Assembly (NCBI GenBank): GCA_005408345.1
Contig: SEMN01000626.1
Location: 40,001-104,000, forward strand
Reading direction: 5' to 3'
Origin: Macquaria australasica
Lineage: Eukaryota; Chordata; Actinopteri; Centrarchiformes; Percichthyidae
DNA length: 64,000 nucleotides
Shown here piece after piece: positions 36,951 through 48,341 of the stretch. The position numbers were made by a program, and so were the translations under genes. The notes under the pieces were generated by a model, which did not search any database, had not been told where the DNA came from, and saw only the letters and a list, made by a program, of their open reading frames with translations. Numbering within the stretch: position 1 is the stretch's first letter; each line of letters begins with the position of its first letter.

Positions 36951-39713
36951 GAACACAACAGAAGATGTGGCCAACACATCAGTCCCAAAGACATACTCGC
37001 ATTCAACTTCCATTTTCAAACATTAATAATATATTTAAGTATGAATTGAAGATGAAAATATAAATATTCAAGGCTGGAATGCCTACCTGGCCCCAGGGCA
37101 ATTTGTGTGTGGTAATTTGTTAATACTGTCTGCATCATTAAAGCACATTATAATCTAACATGATGACGGCCTTAAAGTAGCACCTGCACCTGATCTTGAG
37201 GCCCCATCTTGTAGATAGGGGGTGTCAGGCTCATTTTTGTCCCTGCGGCCCCCTAGTGGGTTAATCCAGCCCTACCTATATGATGCTACAGGACTGTCCA
37301 TACTGAAAAGCATGAAAAGCAAAGCGTCATTTACAAAACTTTTAACTTTTCAAAATATTCAGCAGACCTGCCTAATTTCACCCACAAGGACCCCCTAACA
37401 GGTTTCGGGCTCAGATCTCATCACAGCGTGAGCCGCTCTCTCGATGAATCCATTTATAATTCGATTCTGTCCCAATTAATTCATCAGTTTCTCTCCACTC
37501 TAAATGGAATTAGGTCAAAGCCACTCATACACAGCCAGGCCCTCGCTATGATTAAAAACCCTGCTTTATATAGGTTAGCCAGCATTCTACTCGCCGCAAT
37601 ATTGTTTATTCAACACTTTTTCCTTGGATTCAGGCTCCACTTGGCTCAGGCACAGAAAGGGTCCAAATGAGGCCTGGGTACCCTGTTATATCATATATAA
37701 ACATCCGCAAATCATATCCAAGTCTAAATATAGTCCAGTAGGCAGAAATTGGATCTTCTCAAACAGGGAGCCACCACACGGACTTAAGTTGACCTAATGG
37801 ACGTCTTTAATCCAGGGGGACAGTTACATTCATTCAAGATGTAACTACATGCAAACGTCCCGAGAGGGGCCCCAGAGTGGCTGAGCTGAGGCCCTGAGGT
37901 TATTAAACGTTTCATGTCTCACTTACACACACTGAGAATCGTCACATTTCCGAGGGGGTTGAAAAGCAGTGACATCCTCGTCTGTACGTTCATGCGTCAC
38001 GTACTCCACACCTGATCTTATTACTACTCCTGTTACTCTTTTAGTCCTGTGCTCCCATGAGAGTCCTTGTACTTTATGACGCTTTACAAAGGCTCAAAAA
38101 CCAGATTTTTTTTCCCCCACGGGTGGCAGCCTAAAGGAAGGCAGAAGACGTCTTGAAGGAGGAGGCTTCCTGCGCTTGTGATGGTTAGTGGCTCAAAGAT
38201 AAAGAGGGTTAAACCCCAAGAGGCTGCAAGTGGCTCATCACTCTTTTTAATTTACACCCACAGCTGGCTGTCTAGGTGAGTGTTGTCCACTCTTTGTTTT
38301 ACTCTGGTTTTATCTTTCGTCCGTGCTATTTTCTCTTCTCTTGTTCACACCTGGGCCTCCTTGCCTTTCCTCTTTCTCCCCTCCTCTGTCCTCAACTCCT
38401 TTACCTCCCCAGATTCTTCGTGTCTCCCTCTCTCCTCCACTGTTCTCCCTTTCTCGTTTCTTATTTCTACCATCCACTCCCTCTCTCCTCTATCACATCG
38501 CCTCCTGCAGGCCTCCTGGTCTCTCTGGGGAGCGAGCTGCTCTTTTCAGAAAGTGATAGCTTTTCTGCCGCCCTGTCCTCTCCCCATCCTTCCCTCCTCA
38601 TTCTCTCCCTCTCTTTAAAGTAGCTGTCTTTTTTTTCTCCCGTTCAACGATTGAGGTCTGTCTCTCCCTCTGTCCCTCCGTCGGTCTCCGCTCATTCATA
38701 CCTCACATTTTTTCTCAATTTTCTCTCCCTCCCTCTGATCTGAACCATCTCTCGCACTTTCCAGCAGCATTCTTTCCATGATTTTAGCAAGATTATGGGC
38801 CAAAGAGGCACTCAAATGGTCACCTCCCCTACATGCACCCCCCCCCCACACACACACACACACACCCCTCTGTGGATTCACCCACCAAATCAGTGTGTCA
38901 GATAATAAACAAATATTTAGTGAAATGCATAGATATTAGAGACATATCCATACATGTAAGTGACAACCATGCAATATATTAAAATTCTGTGTTTTGGACC
39001 CATCTGCAAACATATTTGCAGCATATTTTCCCATTAACGTTACCTACAAGTGAAAACACTCTCACTTCATGTTCTGATGGTTTCCATACATGGATAAATG
39101 CGTTAAATCCCAGCTTACATTGCTAAGAGACAGCTCACGCATTATTTTTGAAAAACACATGCCTCTGACATGATTAAGTCATGTGTCTGGAGATAAAACA
39201 CAGCCCACAGGTTCAGAAATAAGACTGTGTGAGATCAAAGTCTATGGGTGTATGCTCATTATGCAGCCCTATAGCCTTCTTTCTGTACAGCAGTGGTGGT
39301 ATCCTGGTGGCACCCTAATTAAGACAGTGCCATCCACAGTAAAAGCAGAGAAACACCATTGCAATATCTTTAGATAAAGCAAATTATGTTTTTTTAAATA
39401 CCCACGCAATATTGAATTGCTAAGTGAAACATACATCTGTCCATGTGCTGCTAAGACATTTACTCACCTAATCACTAATGCACAGAATCCATGTGAACTG
39501 AAAATGAGGAGTAAAAATCAATCCCATAAGCAATAGCCAGCAAGATCAATTGAGACAATAAATAAGACAGACTGCCCAAAATCCATCACTAGAGGAATGT
39601 CAGGATGCCACAAAAGAGAGAGAAAACACCCACAGAAAACGACCAAAAAAAGAGGCGACAGCATTTAGTCAGAATGGAGAAGAAAATGCGAAATGATAGT
39701 ATGAGATACCTCA

Positions 39714-39840
39714 CAAAATCTAATTCATCCGACTGTGTGTGAAGGGTGAGAAGCGCCGTCTCCAGCCTCCTCCGCGGACTCCTTTGGGGTCCCTGTCCAG
39801 CCTCAGGCAACTTCCTTGCGGAGCTCAGCAGTTTTTTCCA
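39714..39840 (-). other. Possible non-coding 5' exon segment, GC-rich, ending at a GT donor
   Basis: On the minus strand a GC-rich patch with several CpGs (GACAGGGACCCC, AGTCCGCGGAGG) runs into a donor-like TTTGTGAG|GTATCT near 39714. It contrasts with AT-rich flanks. An in-frame 73-residue reading exists but resembles no family I know. It could be an alternative 5' UTR exon of grm8; transcript data are needed to tell. Confidence 0.2.
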
Positions 39841-40231
39841 CCAAAATAGACTATCAGTGCTCCTGGAGTGAGATTCTTTTTTTTTTCCACAACAGCAAAC
39901 GGATTTAAAGACAATAACACCATCCGCAAGGAAGAAGAAAAAAATATACGTAGCCGATATTTAAAAAAAAAAAAAAGTGCTCCGTCGTGACCAGCAGAGC
40001 TGATTTTACTGGTGAAAATGCAGTAATTATTAACCCAGCACTTGTTTAAGGTGACAATAGAGGGAGGCTGCCTGTAATGAAGTCAATACCCAAGAATGAG
40101 CCTCACATACAGAGAGAGAGAGACAGAGACAGAGAGAGAGAGGGGGGGGTGGGGGGGTGGAGGGACAGAGCAGAGGAATTCATCATACACGGAATGTGTC
40201 AGTCATGATCAATAATGTCGGTCAAACCCAC

Positions 40232-40480
40232 CTGATTTCTATCCATGGTCCCCTCTAAGCTTTACGCACTTTGCGCATAAACCCTTGCCGAGAAGTCCAC
40301 TCGTGCCGCTCCACGGACGCGCGCACACTCCTCTCCAGCTCCCTGTCGGTTGTCGGTGCTGAAAGGGACAGCGCACGACTCCGCAGCCGAATGAAGCACA
40401 AAACCCCACTCTACATGAAACACATGTATATATCCAGGCATCCAGTCCGCTCAACCCGTCCGCATCAAATCACCGTCTAA
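40232..40480 (-). promoter_or_regulatory. grm8: CpG-dense candidate first exon/promoter of grm8
   Basis: This segment is markedly richer in CpG than its surroundings (for example GCGCGCGTCCGTGGAGCGGC on the minus strand). Read on the minus strand it ends with GACCATGGATAGAAATCAG followed by GTGGGT, a good splice donor at 40231. The ATG at 40246 has an ideal Kozak context and opens only five codons (MDRNQ) before the donor, so it would be a short upstream reading frame or an alternative start. Its position, 5.2 kb upstream of the grm8 coding exon on the same strand, and the REST-like half-sites inside it suggest a neuronal promoter. This is inference; no cDNA is available. Confidence 0.35.
40355..40374 (-). 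promoter_or_regulatory. REST/NRSF-like paired half-sites in non-canonical orientation
   Basis: The plus strand reads GGTGCTGAA, two bases, then GGACAGCGC. The canonical RE1 element joins a left half TTCAGCACC to a right half GGACAGCGCC. Both halves are present and near perfect, but the left half is inverted relative to the right. Non-canonical arrangements of RE1 half-sites have been reported to bind REST. The location in a CpG-rich candidate 5' exon of a neuronal receptor gene fits. Binding is not shown by sequence alone. Confidence 0.35.
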
Positions 40481-40484
40481 TTGC

Positions 40485-41340
40485 ACCACTGTCGTCCAGC
40501 AGAGCCCACCCATTCAATCAAGTTTATCACTAATCAATCGGATCGAGAGTTTCCACAATAGAGGGCTTTGGTTATTTGAACACATTAATAAGTCATCAAA
40601 ATATGCTCACGCAGGCGTTGCGCCACGCTCTTAATTGCCTGAACTTCAATCCATTTTTACTGCGCCCATTGATTCCCCCCTTGTAAAACCAAGGCGCCAT
40701 GGCTCTTTGTGGTGAATGGAATTAAATAAACGAACCGCATCCATTCTGCTGTGTAATAACAATTTGACAAGCTTGTGTGGAGTGAGAAACCAGGCATCAA
40801 ACAGACCCGGGTATTCTCTCATGTGACAATGTGGAAGATATGCGCAACATGTCCAATTTGTGGCTTTACCGCTGCGGCGGAGGGTGGAGGGACGCGGAGC
40901 AATGGCGCCATCTCGTGGCGAAAGTCGTGCAATTGCAAGAGAAAACGAGCAGTTGGGGGGTGGGTGTCCTCAAAATGTTGTCAACTAAAAATGACTGTGC
41001 AGGAATTGTCCTTTGTGTATTTTCAATTTCCTTTACTTGCAGTGTAGTATTTTTACAGTGTGGTATTGCTACTTTACATGAGTAAAGGATCACTACTTCT
41101 TCTACCACTGTAAACTGAAGATCAGCATGTATCATAAGACATTTAGTATATCTCAGACTACACTGCAAAGGACTACTGCTGCCTTAGCTTCCGATGTGTA
41201 GACCAGGGGACATCGAGGGTAAAAGAAAAAGGTTAATTCTGATGAAGACTGTGCTGAAACATGTTGGTTAAATTACTCCAGCGATTTATTATTGCACTTC
41301 TATACAGCTGGGGAACTTGGGAGAGGATTAGAAAAACAAT
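40485..41340. other. Upstream flank with possible conserved non-coding element
   Basis: No gene is seen. From about 40540 to 40800 the sequence is non-repetitive and contains homeodomain-type cores (CATTAATAAG, CTTAATTGCC, GGAATTAAATAAACG). A CpG patch follows at 40870-40925. It may be part of the grm8 upstream control region, but no alignment was possible here. Confidence 0.2.
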
Positions 41341-43534
41341 GGTCAAAACTGAAGCAGCAGAGGCCAAAATATCCTGACTTTAAATCTCCCAAATCCTTCA
41401 TTTCCCATAATGCAACCATCTTTTGTCAGACCCTCCCTTCCCGGTGAATGCCCATGTCTTTTAAACATCACAAGTCCATTTGAGAAGTAAAAAATATAGT
41501 TATTGAAACTTTGAGTTGATTCTTTTTTCACGCCTCCAAAGCCAAAGCAGAAATAACCCAGACATCATAAAAATAGACAAAATCCTTTCAAAATGGACAA
41601 TTAATTAATACAAACATGTGGTTTTAAGCTGTTTCTGAGTTCACAGTTTACCCACACCACCAAAAGATATTCTGCACCGAGTATTTTCACTATATGCGGG
41701 TCAATATGCACTGAAACACTGTCTCTTATTGACATCACATAAATCCTATGTCAAAACAAAATGACGTATTGCAGAAAAATAATGTGGGAAGTAGAAATCT
41801 CAAAACAAATAAGTGAAAATGCAAATGTCCAAAGAAGCAATTCCTGTGTAGGCAAATGAAATCTCCTCTCTGCAATTGCAGTAAACAAACATGATTGATG
41901 GAGTATATGACTCATGTCTGGGGGAGGGGGGGACAAAGCCACAGAAAACTCCCCCTCTGAGGTTTGAAGCAGTACATTTTTATTTATTAAGTGGTTGGTT
42001 TTTAACATTCCTGTCACATCTGAAAGGCTCCTCTAACTCAGGTTCTCTAGAAGGTGAGCTTAATAACATATTACAACTGATGAAGAAAGAAATGACAAGA
42101 ATTTAAAAAAAAAAGAAGTCTGTCCATAGAGTCTCTTGAGGTTTGATTCCTGTTCTTTTCTTGACACACTCCAACAAAAACCTCCTTCAAAAAGGAATGA
42201 GATACAAAACAAGACAACTAATCGTGGAACAACGCAAACTTGCCTCAGTATTAAACAGACAGAGTAGTAATTAGTCTGACATGTTTGAAGCATATGGTCA
42301 ATCAACAGTTAAGTACAAGTCAATAACTATTGTGACTATTATAACTATTATTTATACCATCCGTGTAGGATGAATCCATATATACACGTTTTCAAGACCT
42401 TGCAGTAGCGTCTTCGGTTATAAAAATAAAGTTTGGTCTTTCCTTTTTTTTCTGGTTTTTGTTCCATTTCATGGCTTTCTGTTTGAACATTAAGACATAT
42501 CTACATTTGGTCTTCCTCAATCCTTTCCTCCCAACTCATGTGCCAGTGTTTCAAAGACTACCTCTGGGTGTTGTTAAACAAATGCAGCCCCATTAAGCTT
42601 AAGTATATGAAAGCACATTTTGAATGGAACTGATGCAGCACGCACACACACACAAAAAAGGAGTTTATATATGTAAAGTTAAAAAGAAAAGTTCACAAAG
42701 TTTATTCAAATGAGCCCCTGCAGTGTTTGTTAATGGAACGAAAAGTTAATGTAAACTTTTAAATTTGGAGAATATAACTTTAGCTTACCAGGGCATGCAG
42801 CTTTCTTTGTTTTTCCTGTTTACAGCTCCCACATTTTGGCCCCTTTATAATCAGGATTAGCACCACTAAAGGTAGATTCCCAAACAGCTGGTGTCAATTC
42901 AAAGCTGTTACACCTGCTGCTCAGGCACTACAGTTGATGTCTGGTTTGCAATAAATCACTAGCACATTGCTGTGATGCCGCACTGTTGCCAGTCTGGGTT
43001 TGAGGACTTATTTCTGAAGTGGCCTTGGGTCTGCTTTTTGTTTTGAGACAAGCAAGATGACGGTGGTCGACGATATTTCACTCAACATAGCAAATAACGT
43101 TTCTAACATCTAAAGCAGCATGGCCGTTAGTGTGTGCATTCAAACACACATTCCTCCTTCACAATAGGTACAGTCATATCTTTCCGGCTCACTGTAAATT
43201 GGATTCTCCCACATTAACAAGTGATTTACCATGTAGGGGGTAATAATGGTGTTAATTTGATAGTCTGAATGTTTCGCCTGTGGTAGCACACCTTAGCGTT
43301 AACAGTCAAACTGAGCTGTTATATTCAAAAATAACCCATATTTTGAAGCAAATTAATGAAAAGCCAATGGGATTTAATATCTATTAAGAATCGGGAAAAA
43401 AAGTGTTATATTATCATCATCATAATTATGTCATTTGTGGGATTTTTGTTATTTTGTGAGTGAAGGTGTCACTTTCTTCCCTAAATGGTTGCCTCATTTC
43501 AGAACTTAACTCCCTCAGCTCACAGACTGATGTC

Positions 43535-43540
43535 TTTATT
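43535..43540 (-). terminator. znf800: Candidate znf800 polyadenylation signal (AATAAA)
   Basis: It is the first AATAAA on the minus strand after the stop at 45421, in a CTTCAATAAAGACATC context. Two later signals (42706-42701; and AATAAATAAA at 41988-41979) are alternatives for longer transcripts. Confidence 0.3.
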
Positions 43541-43626
43541 GAAGCCTTGCTTCACATAGCCTGGTTATAAGAGAACCATCAGGCTATTACTGGGACTAAT
43601 AAGGTGCCTGATATATGGAAGTAATA

Positions 43627-43807
43627 CAGGGTACGGTCAAGGTAAAGGAAACACCCTTCACAAATGTTTTTCACATGCAGTCTAACAAACAAGGCAGAAC
43701 ATAACAGCGATATGTAAGAAAACAATTGTTTTTTTAGAAAGCACACACAATTTTCAAGAAAAACTGCAACATACTTTGGGTTTTTCCCTTACTTTGACCA
43801 TACCCTG
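43627..43807. mobile_element. MITE with ~30-bp terminal inverted repeats and TA target duplication (Tc1/mariner-like)
   Basis: The left end reads CAGGGTACGGTCAAGGTAAA and the right end, reverse complemented, reads CAGGGTATGGTCAAAGTAAG. Over the first 30 bases the two ends differ at about four positions. Both ends are flanked by TA, as expected for Tc1/mariner-type insertion. The 181-bp length and lack of a reading frame make it a non-autonomous element. It lies before the first polyadenylation signal of znf800, so it may be transcribed in the 3' UTR. Confidence 0.7.
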
Positions 43808-44383
43808 TAATTAATGAGCGTTTCATACTCTAATACAAGACTCCAGCTGCTGTTGGTCACTGCAATGCAGATTCAGCAGGTTACTAAACCAGACTATGGA
43901 CCGCTGCTTGCATGTAGAAAATTACAACTGGAATTCTGATCCGTGATCAGTTAGCTTCTCAGTAGCAACATTTACATGAAACAATAAAGGTAATTTTCAA
44001 CTCTAAGGCAAGCAGCTAGCCTTCTGAAGACATACAACAGAAACACTTCAGGTGCAGCTTCTCTCTGTCAGATCACAGGACACAACAGTGCTCCAACTGT
44101 CAGTGGGAAAAGGGAAATGAAGGGGAAGGGAAAAGTAGGGGGTGGAGATGTATTTTCTGTTGATCTGTTGTAATGTTGAGCAAGTGGTTTTGAGTATATC
44201 AAATTGTTAACACCCTCAACACACAATATAAGGTTTGAATATACAGAAAAGTTAAAGATTTGAAATGCTAATAGCCAATCAAGTTCTGCTTTCTCCTGAA
44301 AAAAAAATAAATAAATAAATCAACAGTTTGTTTCCAGTCTATTTTCTGTGGAGACCCCGATCCAGTTCTGATTCCCTCCCTCT

Positions 44384-44420
<37 letters not shown>

Positions 44421-45420
44421 TTCCATAGTCTACCTTCCTCCTTTTGCTAAAGGCGGTTTAGAGCAAAGCAGTATAAATCAGTCATCTGCATATGGATCTA
44501 TATTTACACACTGTTGTAAGTAAATACAGATATATACAGTAGTAGTGAAGCTTCTATTCACTAGGCTCCCCGACGATAGCAGCGCCACCGTCCAGCAAGC
44601 TGTCTGGCTTCATAATGAAACTATACAGAAAAATGTCAGATTCCAACAATATATTTGGTTCTAAAGCAAAAGGTGGAAATCCTTTGTACTTCACTCCTCT
44701 ATCGTGCTCCATTGTTCCTTCTGTTTGTTTCCTTCATCTCTGCTCCATGCTCGTTCCATTCCTCCATTATTTTTCCAATTGAAAGTTTTGATCCGCTTCT
44801 TCGTTGTTAGTGGCTCGCTCGTCCATTATCCCCGACGGACTGTGAGCAGAGAGAGAGCAGATGAAGAAGAGAGGGAGAGATGAGGAAAGGGGAGAACAAA
44901 AGAAAGAAAGGAATACAGAGGGTACGGGATCAAGAGAGAAAAAGGAGGGAGGAAAGAGTTAATGAACAAACAACAGTTAGACAAAGAGGAAGATTTCTAA
45001 TGAGCAGAGAGATACACAGAGACAAAAGCGAGAGGGAGAAGGTAGGAAACAAGCTGGTAAACGTGCTGAGTGGTCAGTTAAAGCCTGCAGACTGATTGTG
45101 GTTTCTCATCTTTGCTCTAGGAAATGGTCTTCTACACAAACATCAACACACACCTCTCTTGCCACAAAGGAAACTCATGTATCACACACACACAGACATT
45201 CACAAATTTTGCTCAAGTGCACAGCACACAGCAGCGTCTCTTTGTGGTTTCTGAATACACCGCTGCAGCAGAGGGAGAAAACAAGACGGGAAGAAATCCA
45301 GTGCAACTCAGAGAAAAAAAAGAAAAGGGAAGCAAAATGAGGGGAGGACAAGTAGACAGCGATGAAGCGGCAGAGAACTTGTACAGTAGGTAAACCCTCT
45401 GTATTCTTACAGTGTGTGTT

Positions 45421-45522
45421 TCACCAGACCAGGGATTTGGAGCGGGTGCTGACTCCTTTCCTCCTGTTGGCTGCTGCCGTCGCTGCGTTACGATGACTTC
45501 GCTTATGAGACTCCAGATACAG
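45421..45522 (-). CDS. znf800: znf800 coding exon 10 (terminal)
   Basis: It encodes LYLESHKRSHRNAATAAANR, then RKGVSTRSKSLVW and TGA at 45423-45421. It completes finger 7 (H902, H906) and matches the human end, YLEHHKKTHK...RSTRSKALV, with an added terminal Trp. The acceptor is TTTTTTCCAG. Confidence 0.94.
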   Translation of the reverse strand: MYLESHKRSHRNAATAAANRRKGVSTRSKSLVW

Positions 45523-48301
45523 CTGGAAAAAACAATTTAAAGAAAAGATCATTTACTCTGAATTTCTGAGCAATAAATCCATAGAGAATACAGATAAATG
45601 CTATTGAGGTTTCATTACAATTACATTACAGGAGTTATACTACTAGTTTAGACACCTTTAATATAACAACGGGCTCTGGGAAAAGTGCTTCTTTTAAAAT
45701 CCAGTACCTTCTTTGCAAAGGCCCGTCCACACTGGTCGCAGGCGTGGAGGGAGAAATTCTTGGTCACTCTGACTTCAGTGGAGGACGACCCCGTACCACT
45801 GCTCTCCGACTGGATGTCGTGCCGTCGGGTGTGTGGGGCTTGGTTGCTTGGCGAGGTCGCGGAGGAGGAGGAGTTGCGCTGGTGTGTGTGTTTTTCACTG
45901 CGGCGGGTCAGTGGGGGGCTGATGGGGCGATGCTGGTGCGTCTGCTGTCTCTCCTGCTTACGGGTGACAGGAGGGGACGGGGTGAACGCTGGCGATGAGA
46001 GGTCCTGCTGTTTCCGAGTGACGGGGGCAGGAGGCGGGGCGGCGGAGGCTGATGTGGTGGCTGGGGGAGCTGTGGAGCACTCTTGCTTGCGAGTGATGGG
46101 AGGTGAAGGAGAAGAGGAGGACGAAGAAACGTGACGTCCATTCACTTCCTCTTTGACGTTGCCGCTTGTCCTCTTGTTAGTGTTGGTACTGTTGAGGACG
46201 GCCTCAGCTAGCCTCTTCACCGCCCTGCTCTCCAGTTTGGGCATGATCTTGGCTAGGTATGCAGATGACTTCTTGTGGACCACAGTCACGTGACGCAAGA
46301 CGTCACGTTTGCGACGTGACTCGTAGCGGCAGAGAGGGCAGCGGTAGAACTTAATGAAGATGTCGTTGCCGTCCGTGTGCAGCTCAATGTGCTTTGTTAA
46401 GTTCTGGCGTGAGCTGAACTGTCGCTTGCACAGTTTGCAGAAGAGCTGCTTGAAGTCAAAACCCACTGACAGTTTGGTCATTTTGGCGGGCATGCCCCCG
46501 CTGCACATGTTGCCCCCACGTGAGGAAGACATAGGTAAGGATGGTGTCATCTTTGGGCTCGACGGGGCCTCCTCCTCCTTCATGGCGGTTTGTGCCACGG
46601 AAACATCTTTAGCTGTCCCAGTGCTGTCACTAGGAGACGGGGCCGGACTGCTGTCAATGTCCTCCTCCTCGTCTTCATCTGAAGGTTCAACTGCTTCCTC
46701 TTTCACGCGGATATTGTTGCTTGGGCCTAAGTTAGCGCTGCTGCTTGGTGTGGCTGCTGTAGTAGTGGGGGTTGTCGTGGTAGTGGGCCTGTTACTTTTG
46801 ATGCTGTATATCTTGTGGACAATACGCATATGTCTCTTCAACATGAGCTGAAATACACAGAAAAAATTTAAAATCAATTGATGCATATTCCTCCATGATT
46901 ATGAATACATTTACATATATTTATTGGTTATATATCTAAACTGTTTTTCCCCTCTCCATGTGTGGAATTCCCACAGTTAGGACAACCCATTTAAGATAAT
47001 AAAACACCACCCACAAGAACAAGAACCTGAGACTTTTAAGACACCAAAAGTTAGAAAAGCTTGAAGCTGCCAGTGGGGCAACAAACAGACCTGAGAGCTG
47101 TAGTTCCTCTTGCAGAGCGTGCAGCGGCATGAGGCCGGGGTCGCCTGTGGAGAGGCTGGGAGCGGACTCTGAGGTTTGGGCTGGTCTTGGTTTGAAGGCG
47201 TTGTTTTGGAGTTCACAGGGGTGGACTTGGAGCTGCTGCCACGTGTTGGAGAGGCGTTGTTGCTCTTCCTGGGGGGCGTGAGCTCCAGAGAAAAGGGCTG
47301 GCCGGGCCGGGAGGCAATGCTGGGTGTGATGGTGTCCCTCCGTAGACCGCGGTGCACCTCGTCAAAGTGACGGCGTACGTTGGCTTTAGTCGCAAAGGTT
47401 TTGAGGCACACTGGGCAGGATTTTCCAGTCGGTGTGGTGAGAGTCCTTGGCCGACCTCCAGCAACAACAATAATAATAATTATTTCATACATTTCCTTTA
47501 AAAAGCAAAAATTAAAATGACTTCTGTAACAAACAAAGCAAACACAAAGCAAAAACACAACATATTAGATATTTTTATTTGATAACAGGTCAACTAACAG
47601 AAATGAACACTTTAAGAGCTTTATTTATTTATATGCTAAACAAATTATGTATTTCCTTGTAGAGAAATGAACAAATAAGATGACAATACAACAAAGTTGT
47701 CTTTTGTGCATTTAATTAAGAAGAAGAATAAAAAGCACACAGAGTCAATCTATTTCAGCAGAAAGGATAGAGCTCATACACTGGAGTGTGCTTGATGAGT
47801 CTGACCCCGAAGTGCAGATACAGTCACATATTTGTAATAACAAGTATCATATCCAAGTAACAGGACAGACTGTTCTCCTATCGCCCCTCGTAGCAGGGCA
47901 AGTTGTTCTTACAAACCAGATGTGCCAAGGATACCAACCAAAATTTGCAATGCCTCCACATCAACGTGTATGCATAGAACCAAGTACTGACGTTTTTGTT
48001 TTTTGTTTTACATTATTTCAGGGGGTTTGCTGGTTTATAAATGACCATATTCATTCTGTTTGTTTTCGTTGCTTTTCTTTGTAATTTGCATCAACTCTTA
48101 CCTTTCACCATAGAGAGCAGGCTTGTGGGAACTGTGCGCGTCTCTGTGAACTTCCGGAGCTCTTCCAGTTTGGTCTGGTGCATTTTGCGGCAGTGGCGCC
48201 TGATGCTGCGGCGTGAGTTAAAGTCCTGACCGCACAGACAACAGGAGATTGTCACATCCTCAACCTGGATGGGAGGGAGAGAACAAAGACGAGAGAGAGA
48301 G

Positions 48302-48341
<40 letters not shown>

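Larger units (their letters stand above)
35331..39713. other. Gene-free stretch between grm8 exon 1 and upstream candidate 5' exons
   Basis: No supported coding sequence. The stretch holds a (GA)n/G10 tract at 35780-35820, a (CA)11 at 36001-36023, a foldback MITE at 36787-36950 and a pyrimidine-rich block at about 38300-38660. The open frames at 38276-38623 are shadows of that pyrimidine tract. If grm8 has a 5' non-coding exon near 40.2 kb, this is its first intron. Confidence 0.6.
41341..45420 (-). other. znf800: znf800 3' UTR (proximal part) and intergenic spacer toward grm8
   Basis: This is the stretch downstream of the znf800 stop codon. Reading away from the stop on the minus strand, the first AATAAA is at 43540-43535, which would give a 3' UTR of about 1.9 kb. 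Further AATAAA matches lie at 42706-42701 and 41988-41979. The stretch has almost no long open frames. It holds a TA-flanked MITE at 43627-43807 and a (CA)n/(CG) tract at 44388-44420. The true cleavage site cannot be fixed from sequence alone. Confidence 0.45.

Noticed and set aside
38276..38623. Three overlapping 77-115 residue frames rich in Ser, Pro, Leu and Phe
   Set aside because: Shadows of a pyrimidine-rich tract; no start context or splice sites.
45708..46141. Long plus-strand and alternative minus-strand frames over znf800 exon 9
   Set aside because: They are shadows of the GC-rich coding exon; the znf800 frame is conserved and spliced in phase.
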